Source: Vibrio sp. qd031 (lineage in GTDB: Bacteria; Pseudomonadota; Gammaproteobacteria; Enterobacterales; Vibrionaceae). Taken from it: a stretch of DNA of 64,000 bases. Of the stretch, positions 25,877 to 35,362 are shown piece after piece. Location: positions 25,684 to 89,683 of the forward strand of contig NZ_JXQD01000029.1 in the NCBI RefSeq assembly GCF_002100145.1, given 5' to 3'. The notes beneath the pieces were generated by a model. The model ran no database searches. It was given only the letters and a program-made list of their open reading frames with translations, and had not been told where the DNA came from. Position 1 is the stretch's first letter. Every line of letters starts with the position of its first letter. A program made the translations under genes and the position numbers.

Positions 25877-27502
25877 ATGAAGCAAAGAGTAAGTCGTTGG
25901 AAGTGGAGTAGTGTTGGTATTGCGGGCATTTTAGCGCTACCTATTCTCGCAGTGTTTTACTTAGCATTGGGTGACGATGGAGACATATTCTCACACCTAT
26001 TGTCTACGGTAATGCCAACCTATATATATAATACCTTTGCTCTCGTCATCGGTGTGATGTTACTGAGTGCTCTATTGGGAGTGCCTACAGCCTGGTTAAT
26101 GGCGATGTGTCGTCTACCCGGTGATAAATACTTGCAGTGGATGCTAGTGCTACCGCTCGCCATACCTGGATACATTGTCGGCTACCTGTTTACAGAGTGG
26201 TTTGATTTTGCAGGCCCAATCCAGCGTCTATTGCGGGATATTATGGGCTGGCAGGCGGGTGACTACTGGTTCCCCGATATTCGTACCTTAGGTGGGGCGG
26301 TTTGGGTACTATCGTTAGTCCTTTACCCTTACGTTTATTTGTTGGCACGCGCGGCGTTTATGGAGCAGAATATGTCGCTGCTGCAATCGGCACGGCTACT
26401 TAAATGCTCACCAAAACAGAGTTTTTTACGCGTATCTCTTCCACTTGCCAGACCTGCGATCGCCGTTGGTTTATCGTTAGTTGCTATGGAAGCGGTTGGA
26501 GACTTTGGACTGGTTAATTACTTTGCGGTAAATACCTTAACTACCGCTGTCTATGACACCTGGCTAGGCTATTCCAGCCTTACCGCAGCGGCTAAAATTT
26601 CTTCTATCATGTTGCTGGTGATCATTTTGTTCATTAGCGCCGAACGCTTTAGTCGGCGTAAGCAGAAGCAGTATCAGAACCAGTTTTCGTCGCAAGAAGA
26701 GAAACTGTACCACCCCACGGGTTGGAAAAAATGGTTAGCATTAATTTGGTGCTGGGGACTGCTGTTAACTGCCTTTATCTTACCTATGCTGCAACTTGGC
26801 AGCTTTGCTTTAGTGTATTGGGAGCAAAGCTGGACACCTCAGTTCAGACAATTTGCACTCAACAGCTTTACCATCTCGTCGATTTCAGCGGTCATTGCTG
26901 TTGCGATTGCGGTATTGGTCAATTTTTATCACAGACTACAACCTAGCGTGAGCAGCAAGTCGTCATTGCGCATCGCGTCTTTAGGCTATGCTGTGCCTGG
27001 CACGGTATTGGCGATCGGTGTGATCGCTCCAATCATGACACTGGATCACTGGGTTAATGATGTGGCTAAGTATTTTGAATGGGGTCGTCCTGGTTTGATC
27101 TTTTCGGGCAGTATGTTTGCGCTCATTTTTGCCATGGTGGTGCGCTTTGCAGCTGTTGCGATTGGCAGTGTCGAAAGTAACTTGCAAAAGGTGTCGCCGT
27201 CATTGGATTTGGCCGCTCGAACCATGGGTTGTAACAGCAATCAGATGCTTAAACGCGTCCACATACCATTGATAAAGCGTGGGGCTCTCATTGCGGGCTT
27301 ATTGGTGTTCATCGAGTCGATGAAAGAGCTGAACGCATCACTGCTGTTGAGACCATTTAATTTTGAAACCCTGGCTACCTACGTGTACAACTTCGCCTCT
27401 GATGAGCAGCTTGAAGTGGCGGCATTGCCCGCGATGCTATTAGTGGTGGTTGGGTTAATTCCTCTTATTCTTGTTAACCGTTCATTGGAGCAAACTCACT
27501 GA
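25877..27502 (+). CDS. fbpB: ferric iron ABC transporter permease
   Basis: This 541-residue inner-membrane protein is a fused two-half permease, each half with about six helices. Two EAA loops that contact the ATPase are visible (ARLLKCSPKQSFLRVSLPLA near residue 170 and ARTMGCNSNQMLKRVHIPLI near residue 450). It moves Fe3+ delivered by FbpA across the inner membrane. Its stop overlaps the fbpC start (TGATG), indicating coupling. Confidence 0.94.
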   Translation: MKQRVSRWKWSSVGIAGILALPILAVFYLALGDDGDIFSHLLSTVMPTYIYNTFALVIGVMLLSALLGVPTAWLMAMCRLPGDKYLQWMLVLPLAIPGYIVGYLFTEWFDFAGPIQRLLRDIMGWQAGDYWFPDIRTLGGAVWVLSLVLYPYVYLLARAAFMEQNMSLLQSARLLKCSPKQSFLRVSLPLARPAIAVGLSLVAMEAVGDFGLVNYFAVNTLTTAVYDTWLGYSSLTAAAKISSIMLLVIILFISAERFSRRKQKQYQNQFSSQEEKLYHPTGWKKWLALIWCWGLLLTAFILPMLQLGSFALVYWEQSWTPQFRQFALNSFTISSISAVIAVAIAVLVNFYHRLQPSVSSKSSLRIASLGYAVPGTVLAIGVIAPIMTLDHWVNDVAKYFEWGRPGLIFSGSMFALIFAMVVRFAAVAIGSVESNLQKVSPSLDLAARTMGCNSNQMLKRVHIPLIKRGALIAGLLVFIESMKELNASLLLRPFNFETLATYVYNFASDEQLEVAALPAMLLVVVGLIPLILVNRSLEQTH

Positions 27503-28533
27503 TGAAAAATGCACTTACCATTCAAGACCTAACTTGCGGTTACGAGGGACAAACGATATTGCAGTCGTTGTCCATTGAGGTGGAACAAGGCGAAATAGTT
27601 TGCTTGCTGGGGGCAAGCGGCTGCGGAAAAACCACATTACTCAAAGCGATCGCAGGGCTGGTTCCTCTTAGTCAGGGCACAATGAGTCTAAACAATAAGT
27701 TACTGGATGACGGTAAAGCGTGGATGCCACCCGAGCAGCGAAATATCGGCATGATCTTTCAAGACTATGCGTTATTTCCTCACCTTACGGTAGCAAAAAA
27801 CGTTGCGTTTGGGTTAACCCACTTGAGCCAAAAAGAGCAGCAAGAGCGAGTAAAGAGTATGCTAGAGTTGGTGCACCTTGACGAGCTCGGAGAGCGTTAT
27901 CCTCACCAGTTGTCTGGTGGTCAGCAGCAACGTGTCGCCATTGCTCGCTCGTTAGCTTACAAACCCGATCTACTGCTGTTAGATGAACCTTTTTCCAATA
28001 TCGACACTCAGGTTCGCCACGAGTTAATTGCTCAAATTCGTAAGATCTTTAAACGCCAGGGAGTCACCGCCATTTTTGTTACCCACAGTCGGGAAGAAGC
28101 GTTTGCGTTTGCTGATAAAATGGCCGTTATGCATAACGGGGTGATTGAGCAGTTTGGCACTGCTGGCGAGCTTTACCATAAACCTGCCACTCGATTTGTC
28201 GCCGACTTCCTAGGTGGCGGTAGCTATTTAGACGCGACTAAACTGGCGGATGGTGGGTTTGATACCTCGTTTGGCGTTGTAGAAGCGCAGTCTCAAAGCG
28301 TTATTGAGAACGGTGGCGTTTGTCAGCTACTGTTAAGACCCCAGCAGATCATATTAGAAAGAAATGACGATAGCTCGGTTGTAGTCAAAGAGATGGAGTT
28401 TATGGGCGATCATTGCCGATACATTATTGAATCAGGCAACCAGCGATTTATTGCTACATCACAAGATCCACTTGAAGTTGGCGATGCAGTATCGGTTAAA
28501 GTTGAAACAACGGGCTTGCAGGCGTTCGCCTAA
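27502..28533 (+). CDS. fbpC: ferric iron ABC transporter ATP-binding protein
   Basis: This 343-residue ATPase has Walker A GASGCGKTT (about residue 37), signature LSGGQQQRVAIARS, Walker B LLLLDEPFSNID and the switch histidine in VTHSREEA. A C-terminal TOBE-like domain of about 100 residues follows. It powers FbpB. The gene is translationally coupled to fbpB and is convergent with the mutase gene. Confidence 0.95.
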   Translation: MKNALTIQDLTCGYEGQTILQSLSIEVEQGEIVCLLGASGCGKTTLLKAIAGLVPLSQGTMSLNNKLLDDGKAWMPPEQRNIGMIFQDYALFPHLTVAKNVAFGLTHLSQKEQQERVKSMLELVHLDELGERYPHQLSGGQQQRVAIARSLAYKPDLLLLDEPFSNIDTQVRHELIAQIRKIFKRQGVTAIFVTHSREEAFAFADKMAVMHNGVIEQFGTAGELYHKPATRFVADFLGGGSYLDATKLADGGFDTSFGVVEAQSQSVIENGGVCQLLLRPQQIILERNDDSSVVVKEMEFMGDHCRYIIESGNQRFIATSQDPLEVGDAVSVKVETTGLQAFA

Positions 28534-28544
28534 AGGTCCACTTT

Positions 28545-28581
28545 GTCACTACCGCTTCAGGTATCAAGAAACGGTAGTGAC
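28545..28581. repeat. degenerate palindrome with CACTACCG / CGGTAGTG ends
   Basis: The ten-base arms GTCACTACCG and CGGTAGTGAC are perfect and flank 17 bases. The ends match the palindromic repeat near 22.2 kb, so it may be a decayed member of the same family. It lies between the convergent fbpC and mutase genes, where it could also end transcription. Confidence 0.6.
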
Positions 28582-28600
28582 CCATTGTTTCGTTTGCGAA

Positions 28601-30013
28601 TTACAGCGCCAAGAAAGCTTTCATTTGGTCACGCACCGCCTCAGCAGTCGATTGGTCTTCCATTTCGGCAAAAATGCGTAATAGAGGCTCGGTTCCAGAA
28701 AAACGTGCTATTACCCAGCCGCCATTTTTGAAGTAAACCTTGGTGCCATCTTCATAACTGACTCGTTCAATCTGGTAGTCAAACTTTGGCAGCTCTTTGG
28801 CAACATACAAGCGATTGTAAATCACCTCCTTCTCACTTGGCTTAAAGGTGCAATCTCCTTCTGCGGTATAGGCATACCCATATTTGCTGTAGATTTCATC
28901 GAGCAGTTCAGACAGCTTTTTACCCGTGACCGAAATCATTTCGACTAAAAGGCTAGAGGCGAATACACCATCTTTACCTTTGATGTGTCCCCGAATGGTT
29001 AAACCACCAGAGCTTTCCCCGCCGATAAGAGAGTCGTCAGCCTCCATTTGACTACTGATGTGCTTAAAGCCTACAGGAACCTCAAAGCTCTTTTCGCCGT
29101 GGTCAGCGGCAATCTTATCAAGCAGATGTGTGGTGGCGATATTACGCACGACCGACCCAGTCCAGCCTTTGTATTCCAGTAGGTAGTAATACAGCAGCAT
29201 GAGCACTTCATTAGGGTGTATAAAGTTGCCCTTTTCATCGATGATCCCAAGCCTGTCAGCATCTCCATCAGTACCAATGCCAATGTCGTACCCTTCAGCC
29301 GCTACTAAATGTTTAAGGCGATACAAGGTCGCGGCGCTCGGCGACGGCATCAGTCCACCAAAGTCTGGGTTTTTGCCATCGTTGATCACATCGACGTCAC
29401 ATCGGCCATTGATCAATACGGTTTGCAAAGCGTTTTTTGCGACACCGAACATTGGATCGACCAACACTCGTAGGTTGGCTTTTTTGATCGCTTCAATATC
29501 AATAAAATTGATGATCGAATCGACAAAGGCGTTCATTGGATTAATAATTTGGATCTGTTTATCGGCCAATGCTTGCTCAAAATCGACAGACTCCACGTCG
29601 CCTGCGGTGAGTTTAGAGACCTGAGTTTCGATTTTTTCAGTGATCACCTCATCGGCGTCTCTTCCCCCTTCTATGAATATTTTGACGCCGTTGTAATCTG
29701 CAGGGTTGTGCGACGCGGTGATGCAAGCTGAGTACTCACAGCCCATTTCTTTGGCTTGAAACATCACAATTGGGGTAGGGACAAACTTATCAATAAAATG
29801 CACCACGATGCCGTTAGCCGCCATCACCTCAGCAAACCAACGCCCTGCTTTATCAGATAGAAAACGGCGGTCGTAGCCGATAATAAAGCCTTTATCGGCG
29901 ACCTGCTCTGCGTTAATGATATTGGCCACCGCTTGAGCCACGAGTCGCACATTATCTTTGGTAAACTCTTCGCCAATAAACGCGCGCCAGCCACCGGTTC
30001 CGAACTTAATCAT
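28601..30013 (-). CDS. phosphohexomutase of the chitobiose pathway (GlcNAc-1-P / hexose phosphomutase)
   Basis: This 470-residue alpha-D-phosphohexomutase has the catalytic phosphoserine loop TASHNP, the metal loop DGDADR and the sugar-binding GGESSGG segment. ATG at 30013 is chosen because AGGAG lies seven bases upstream and the protein then begins MIKFGTGGWRAF, the family N-terminus; the frame is open to 30064. It is the last gene of the chitin catabolic run, 54 bases after the phosphorylase. By context it converts GlcNAc-1-phosphate released by the phosphorylase to GlcNAc-6-phosphate; specificity over glucose or mannose phosphates is inferred. Confidence 0.88.
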   Translation of the reverse strand: MIKFGTGGWRAFIGEEFTKDNVRLVAQAVANIINAEQVADKGFIIGYDRRFLSDKAGRWFAEVMAANGIVVHFIDKFVPTPIVMFQAKEMGCEYSACITASHNPADYNGVKIFIEGGRDADEVITEKIETQVSKLTAGDVESVDFEQALADKQIQIINPMNAFVDSIINFIDIEAIKKANLRVLVDPMFGVAKNALQTVLINGRCDVDVINDGKNPDFGGLMPSPSAATLYRLKHLVAAEGYDIGIGTDGDADRLGIIDEKGNFIHPNEVLMLLYYYLLEYKGWTGSVVRNIATTHLLDKIAADHGEKSFEVPVGFKHISSQMEADDSLIGGESSGGLTIRGHIKGKDGVFASSLLVEMISVTGKKLSELLDEIYSKYGYAYTAEGDCTFKPSEKEVIYNRLYVAKELPKFDYQIERVSYEDGTKVYFKNGGWVIARFSGTEPLLRIFAEMEDQSTAEAVRDQMKAFLAL

Positions 30014-30067
30014 ATTGGACTCCTCATCCATTGGGCCCGCAATGTTGCTCATTGCGGGCGACACGCA

Positions 30068-32473
30068 TTAACCCATAATCACAACAACATCATTGCTGCT
30101 GCCTTGCTCTGCCACAGGTATCGAGCCTTCATGTGGCTTGCCGTTGACCGTGATAGAAGCGATTCCTTTACTGACATTTTGTGGGTTTTCTACGGTAATG
30201 TTGTACGTTGCACCACGCCATTCACGCGTAACTTTGAACCCAGGCCAGTCATTTGGAATACACGGGTTTATCGCAAGTCCGTCGTAATCGACACTGACCC
30301 CTAGAATAAAGTTGGTCACAGCAAAGTAGGCCCAACCGGCCGTGCCTGTAAGCCAAGGGTGGTTTGCGCGCCCATGATCTTGATGGTCTCGACCCATGAT
30401 AAATTGAACGTAGGAATAAGGTTCGGTCACACGCTGTTCAATGTTGTCATTCTGGTTGTAAGGATTGAGTGCATCGTAGAATTTCATCGCCTTGTCACCA
30501 CGACCTAGTTTGGCCTCTGCCACCCACGCCCATGGGTTGGGGTGTGAGAAGATTGCTCCATTTTCTTTAACCCCTTGGTAAACACGCGTAACGAAACCAA
30601 TATCGTCGTTAGGGGTCGAAAACGAAGGTGCGTTTAGGTGCAAACCATACTCGGAGTAAAGGTGCTCATCCACACTGTCCATCGCGCGTGCGCCGCGCTC
30701 AGCCGAGACCGCACCGGATAAAACGGCTAGAGTGTTAGATTCCAAATGAATGCGACCTTCGGTTTGCTGGGCAGTGCCAATCTTGTCACCATTTTTAGTC
30801 AGTCCACGTATATACCAGCCGCCTTCACTATCCCATAAGTGCTCTTCACAGGCTTTTTGCACCCCATTAGCCATGTTGGTGTAGTGATCAACGTCCTGGT
30901 GGTTTCCAAGGTGTTTAGCCAACTTTATGAACTCAACAAGCGCCCAGTAATGCAAAAACGACACCATTGATGACTCACCGCCGCCCAGATTTAGGCAGTC
31001 GTTCCAGTCAGCGCGTAGCCCTTTACAGATACCCGTTTGTCCAACGTACTTGGCCGAGAAGTCTAGCGCCGCTTTTAAATGGTCATACACGGTCGCTTCA
31101 CCGCCGTCGGCGAATGGGATCACTTCGTTAAAGAACTCCGATTCGCCAGACTCTAGGACGTAGTTGCAAATGGTTGGGATCAGCCACAAATGATCGTCTG
31201 AGCAGGTGTCTTCGATACCGTGGATCTTATCGTCGTCGGAAGGAGTAGGAACTACTGTCGGTGATTTAGACGGCTCAACATCGGCTTTTTCAGGATCAAA
31301 CCAGTCTGGATCAAACAGGTGCAATCCGTACCCAGCCTTTACTTGACCACGTAGCAAATCGACAATGCGTTTACGGGTCATTGCTGGGTTTGAATGAGGC
31401 ACTGATATTGCGTCTTGCGCGGTGTCTCTATACCCCAATCCGGTACGTCCACCGACTTCAATGAATGACGCAAATCTAGACCACACTACGCAAGTCTCAG
31501 CTTGATAGAGTGTCCAAGCATTGATCATAGTGTCCAACCCTTGATTAGGAGAGGTGACTTGGAATTTGCGGCATCGGCTGTCCCAATGCTCAATGATTTC
31601 CTGAAAGGCTGTATCGACATTGGTCAGATCTTGATATTTGTTGCGAAGGCGCTCACCGTTGCCTTTTCCAATGCCCAAAATATACGCGAAACGAACCTCT
31701 TCTCCTGGCGCTAGTGTGAACTGCTTATGCAACGATCCACAGTGGTTGTAGCAAGTCTGCGCGGAGTTAGAGCAGCGGCCTTTCTCGACGGCTATCGGGT
31801 TTGCCTCGTCGCGATAAGCGCCAAGGAAACTGTCTCGCTGACCATCATAGGAGTCTGGTTCAAAGGTGGAAGCTAGATAGTAAAAGCCTTCAAAATCATT
31901 GGTGTTGTAGTAAAGATCATACTCCAATACACCGTCACGATACTGCGTGCCTGCAGAATATAACGACATTTGGTGGTTTTGATTGTCTGATTGAATGTGA
32001 GAAAACGAAAACTCGACAAATGAAAACGCCGAGATCGTACGAGGTTTATCGGAGGTGTTTTTTATGACGACATCCCAAATTTCCGCATCTTCACCTTTAG
32101 GGACAAACAGGGTTTTCGTGGCAGTAATGTCGTTGTACTCACATTTAAATTTTGAGTAAGAAAGCCCATGACGCACTTCGTAGTTGGCTTCTTCTAGACT
32201 TTTGGCAACAGGTTGCCACGAGATAGACCAGTAATCACCACTGTCATCGTCTCGAAGGTAAACATAATGTCCAGGACGGTCAAAGGTGCCATTAGGACGA
32301 AACTTAGTCACGCGATTGTATTCAGGTGAGTTGTAAAATGAATACCCGCCAGCGTTGTGTGAAATCACGGTACAAAACTTTTCGGTGCCCAAATAGTTTG
32401 TCCATGGCGCCGGGGTGTCTGGGCGAGTGATCACATATTCACGATTTTGGTTATCAAAATAGCCGTATTTCAT
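30068..32473 (-). CDS. chbP: N,N'-diacetylchitobiose phosphorylase (GH94)
   Basis: This 801-residue cytosolic enzyme has the same length as the characterised Vibrio proteolyticus enzyme. It cleaves (GlcNAc)2 with phosphate to GlcNAc-1-P and GlcNAc, saving ATP. The N-terminal beta-sandwich begins MKYGYFDNQNREYVIT, and the catalytic-acid motif ADWNDCLNLGGGESS lies near residue 490 in the alpha/alpha barrel. It is downstream of the GH20 gene with a 69-base gap that carries a small hairpin. Confidence 0.94.
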   Translation of the reverse strand: MKYGYFDNQNREYVITRPDTPAPWTNYLGTEKFCTVISHNAGGYSFYNSPEYNRVTKFRPNGTFDRPGHYVYLRDDDSGDYWSISWQPVAKSLEEANYEVRHGLSYSKFKCEYNDITATKTLFVPKGEDAEIWDVVIKNTSDKPRTISAFSFVEFSFSHIQSDNQNHQMSLYSAGTQYRDGVLEYDLYYNTNDFEGFYYLASTFEPDSYDGQRDSFLGAYRDEANPIAVEKGRCSNSAQTCYNHCGSLHKQFTLAPGEEVRFAYILGIGKGNGERLRNKYQDLTNVDTAFQEIIEHWDSRCRKFQVTSPNQGLDTMINAWTLYQAETCVVWSRFASFIEVGGRTGLGYRDTAQDAISVPHSNPAMTRKRIVDLLRGQVKAGYGLHLFDPDWFDPEKADVEPSKSPTVVPTPSDDDKIHGIEDTCSDDHLWLIPTICNYVLESGESEFFNEVIPFADGGEATVYDHLKAALDFSAKYVGQTGICKGLRADWNDCLNLGGGESSMVSFLHYWALVEFIKLAKHLGNHQDVDHYTNMANGVQKACEEHLWDSEGGWYIRGLTKNGDKIGTAQQTEGRIHLESNTLAVLSGAVSAERGARAMDSVDEHLYSEYGLHLNAPSFSTPNDDIGFVTRVYQGVKENGAIFSHPNPWAWVAEAKLGRGDKAMKFYDALNPYNQNDNIEQRVTEPYSYVQFIMGRDHQDHGRANHPWLTGTAGWAYFAVTNFILGVSVDYDGLAINPCIPNDWPGFKVTREWRGATYNITVENPQNVSKGIASITVNGKPHEGSIPVAEQGSSNDVVVIMG

Positions 32474-32527
32474 CTGTCATATTCCTTTATCAAGCTGATG
32501 GCTCAGCCAATCAATTGTTGGTTCTAT

Positions 32528-32542
32528 CTCGCTTTTTGCGAG
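32528..32542 (-). repeat. short hairpin between the GH20 gene and chbP
   Basis: CTCGC, five bases, GCGAG forms a tight stem directly after the GH20 stop codon. No T-run follows on the minus strand, so it is more likely an mRNA end or processing element than a terminator. Confidence 0.45.
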
Positions 32543-34480
32543 CTAATTCTGTTGAGGTTGTCGGTCGTACGGCTTGGCAAGCCATGGATCTCGATAGTGG
32601 ATCCCAGTTCGATCTAAGCGAGGTAATTCGACTTTTAATCGAGAGAGAAAGCATCGCCAGTCACGGTGCAGCGGCTGCGTCCAAGCCGCTTCAGCAACGG
32701 CTTGTAGCCGTGGGTAAATCATGTACTCCAAACGGCTGCCATGATTGATTAACTCGCACCACGCTGCGCACTGAATACCAAGAATTTTGTTTCTAAGCGG
32801 ATCTGAGGGTTTAAGCTGAGCTAAAGGTTGGTAGCTGTACACGGTTTCAAGTGGTAAGACACAGGCCCAGTCCACACCATATTCTTGTGGATCGTAATCT
32901 TGGGTGAGATCTAAATAGGTATATTGAGCGGGTTGCAGTACCACATCGTGCCCACGTTGGGCGCATTCGAGTCCAGCTTGTTCGCTTAGCCACGAGTAAA
33001 TGACGGTATTGGTGCTTACTTTATCGCCATGCTGAGCTTCTTCCCAGCCGAGCATCCGCTTGCCAAGGGAGTGGAGTTTACGCTCCGCGTAGCGTAATAA
33101 ATGACCTTGAAGCTCTTTAGTATCGGAATATCCCTCTGCCTGCATCAATGCCTGACAACTTGGGCTGTGCAGCCATACCCCTTCAGGAACTTCATCGGCA
33201 CCGATGTGGACATAAGGAGCAGGAAACAGATCGGTTAACGACTCTAATACAGTGTCCAAGAACTGATAGGTCCCTGCTAAGCCGGGATTTAAGACATTAT
33301 CGGTGTAATTTTGAATACTGCGATATTGAGACTGGTCGCTCGGCTCAACCAGCCATTCTGGAAGTGATTTAATCGCTGCGCGGCAGTGACCGGGGATATC
33401 GATCTCTGGGATCACGGTGATCCCGCGTACCCGCGCAAATTCCACGATCTCTTTAACCTGTAAAGTGGAGTAGAACCCGCCGTGCTTTTGTTTTATTTGA
33501 GTAAATTGTGGCTCTAATGCGTCGTCTACGCCTCGGTATGCACCGATTTGTGTCAATTGAGGCAGCGACGGAATTTCTACGCGCCACCCTTCATCATCGG
33601 TAAGGTGCCAATGAAAGGTGTTTATCTTGTACTTAGCACATTGATTAATCTGTGTTTTAATGGTTTCTATTGAGTGGAAGTGACGTGCACAATCCAACAT
33701 AAAGCCGCGAAGCGAATACGCGGGTGTATCGTCGATATTGACCAAAGGAAGTACGATGGCGTCGCCGGCGTCGACAGGAAAAAGCTGTAAAAGACTCGCA
33801 ATAGCGTGCCCAAACCCCGCAGCACTGGCAGCGCATATTGTAATATTATCTTGAGTAACCGATAACTGGTAAGCCTGCGGTGCTAAATTGGCGTTAAGCG
33901 ACAAGTAGAGATCGGCGGTTTCGGCATAATCGTCTCGTTGCCAGTTGAGCAGCCGCTGAGTCTCCTCAAAAAGCCAATCAATAGCATTACCAGCGTACTC
34001 GGTTCGCACAGCAATTGTCGGCGAGGTTGATAAGTGAAACTGGCCTTGCGAGCGTGATAGGCTGTTTGGTTTAGGAATAATCGCAATATCGGCGACACTG
34101 ACGGCTGGAACCTGTGTGCGCTGAGAATAAGGCGAGGCAAGAATAATCGGTTTTAGATCTACAGCAATCATCTCACCATTGCTGCGAACAAATGCGTCAT
34201 CAAAATTATCGCTCAAATAACGAAATTTGGCGCTATTGGCTGCAAATTCAAATTGATACGTTTCCCCTATGGCTAAGGTGGCATTGGGTGTTACCTCGCA
34301 GTAACTCCCCACTTGGGTGTGTTTATGCTCGGCAATGGAATCAGGCTGAATAAAACGATCAAAGGTAAAATGCAGTGACCAGTCGACTAGCTCGTGCTGA
34401 GTTTGATTGACGATTTCAACTCTAAACTGGCAGCGAGGCTCGGTTTCATTGATGACTTGAAGCTGTACACTGATGCTCAT
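32543..34480 (-). CDS. beta-N-acetylhexosaminidase (GH20), cytosolic type
   Basis: This 645-residue enzyme has no signal peptide. An N-terminal beta-sandwich (about 1-110) precedes a GH20b-like domain (about 120-240). The TIM barrel has HWHLTDDEGWR and the catalytic Asp-Glu pair in HIGADEVPEG near residue 430. It removes terminal GlcNAc from imported chitooligosaccharides or their analogues. Its start overlaps the gspK stop as ATGA, so the two are coupled. Confidence 0.93.
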   Translation of the reverse strand: MSISVQLQVINETEPRCQFRVEIVNQTQHELVDWSLHFTFDRFIQPDSIAEHKHTQVGSYCEVTPNATLAIGETYQFEFAANSAKFRYLSDNFDDAFVRSNGEMIAVDLKPIILASPYSQRTQVPAVSVADIAIIPKPNSLSRSQGQFHLSTSPTIAVRTEYAGNAIDWLFEETQRLLNWQRDDYAETADLYLSLNANLAPQAYQLSVTQDNITICAASAAGFGHAIASLLQLFPVDAGDAIVLPLVNIDDTPAYSLRGFMLDCARHFHSIETIKTQINQCAKYKINTFHWHLTDDEGWRVEIPSLPQLTQIGAYRGVDDALEPQFTQIKQKHGGFYSTLQVKEIVEFARVRGITVIPEIDIPGHCRAAIKSLPEWLVEPSDQSQYRSIQNYTDNVLNPGLAGTYQFLDTVLESLTDLFPAPYVHIGADEVPEGVWLHSPSCQALMQAEGYSDTKELQGHLLRYAERKLHSLGKRMLGWEEAQHGDKVSTNTVIYSWLSEQAGLECAQRGHDVVLQPAQYTYLDLTQDYDPQEYGVDWACVLPLETVYSYQPLAQLKPSDPLRNKILGIQCAAWCELINHGSRLEYMIYPRLQAVAEAAWTQPLHRDWRCFLSRLKVELPRLDRTGIHYRDPWLAKPYDRQPQQN

Positions 34481-35361
34481 ACTACGTCCTTAAGGTAGAG
34501 ATTGTGCTCTGGTTTTCCTGCAAACATAATTGCCCCTTCTATGGCATCGAATTCGGGCTCTACGATCCAACGTTTTACATCGGCGCCAAGCCACTCGTGC
34601 AAACGTTCGGCAATGCTGCCCATCAAACAGACCCGCTGCGCCCCTTTGTTGATTAAGGCGCGAATGTACATATCTAAATCTGCGGCGGTTTGCCTCAACA
34701 ATTCGTTGGCTAGGCCATCACCTTGATAAGCAAGCTCAAATATTTTTTTGGAAAACTGTCCATACTCTGCGGGAATGGCTGTTTTGGACCATTCAACAAT
34801 GGCATCCACATCGTGATTGAAGTGCGCCATGACATGTTCACATAGGGCGGTTTTTTTCCTGATGCCATCTTCCGCGAGCAGCACCTGTTGAATCAAACGA
34901 AGTCCCATCACCGCGCCCCCGCCTTGGTCTGAAATAGGAAACTCCCGGCCGCCAACGACAAATTGCTCACCATTATTAAGTAGCAACCCACAAGAACCGG
35001 TACCACCTATCATGATGGCGCCATTGCGGCCATTGTGTGCACCCAAACAGGCGCCAAAGGCGTCTGTATTTAGGGTCATGCTTGCGAAAGGGTGTGGCAG
35101 CGACATAAAGGCTTGCCATGCACTCTTCTGTTCCGCTCCTGCAAGGGCCGCGCCTACGTGCATGAGCGAAAAATGTTGCTTACCTAAGTTGGCATCTTGA
35201 GCAGCCAGAGTGACCGCTTCGACGATCGAACTCATCGCGATATTAACGCCTAACAATAGATTGGCGCTTCCTGATACACCTTCACCGACTAAAGCGCCCT
35301 CGCTGGTGCGGATCCTTGCTCGGCATGAGGTGCCGCCGCCATCAATTCCAACTAAATACAT
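34477..35361 (-). CDS. gspK: glucosamine kinase
   Basis: This 294-residue BadF/BadG/BcrA/BcrD-type sugar kinase has phosphate-1 motif VGIDGGGTSCRA at the N-terminus, GGTGSCGLLL in mid-protein and a DQGGG motif. Length equals the V. cholerae glucosamine-specific kinase found in the same position. It phosphorylates glucosamine, the product expected from the neighbouring GH9 enzyme. ATG at 35361 follows GGAG; the frame extends further upstream but only inside the GH9 gene. It is one base from the GH9 stop and overlaps the GH20 start. Confidence 0.93.
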   Translation of the reverse strand: MYLVGIDGGGTSCRARIRTSEGALVGEGVSGSANLLLGVNIAMSSIVEAVTLAAQDANLGKQHFSLMHVGAALAGAEQKSAWQAFMSLPHPFASMTLNTDAFGACLGAHNGRNGAIMIGGTGSCGLLLNNGEQFVVGGREFPISDQGGGAVMGLRLIQQVLLAEDGIRKKTALCEHVMAHFNHDVDAIVEWSKTAIPAEYGQFSKKIFELAYQGDGLANELLRQTAADLDMYIRALINKGAQRVCLMGSIAERLHEWLGADVKRWIVEPEFDAIEGAIMFAGKPEHNLYLKDVV

Positions 35362-35362
35362 A

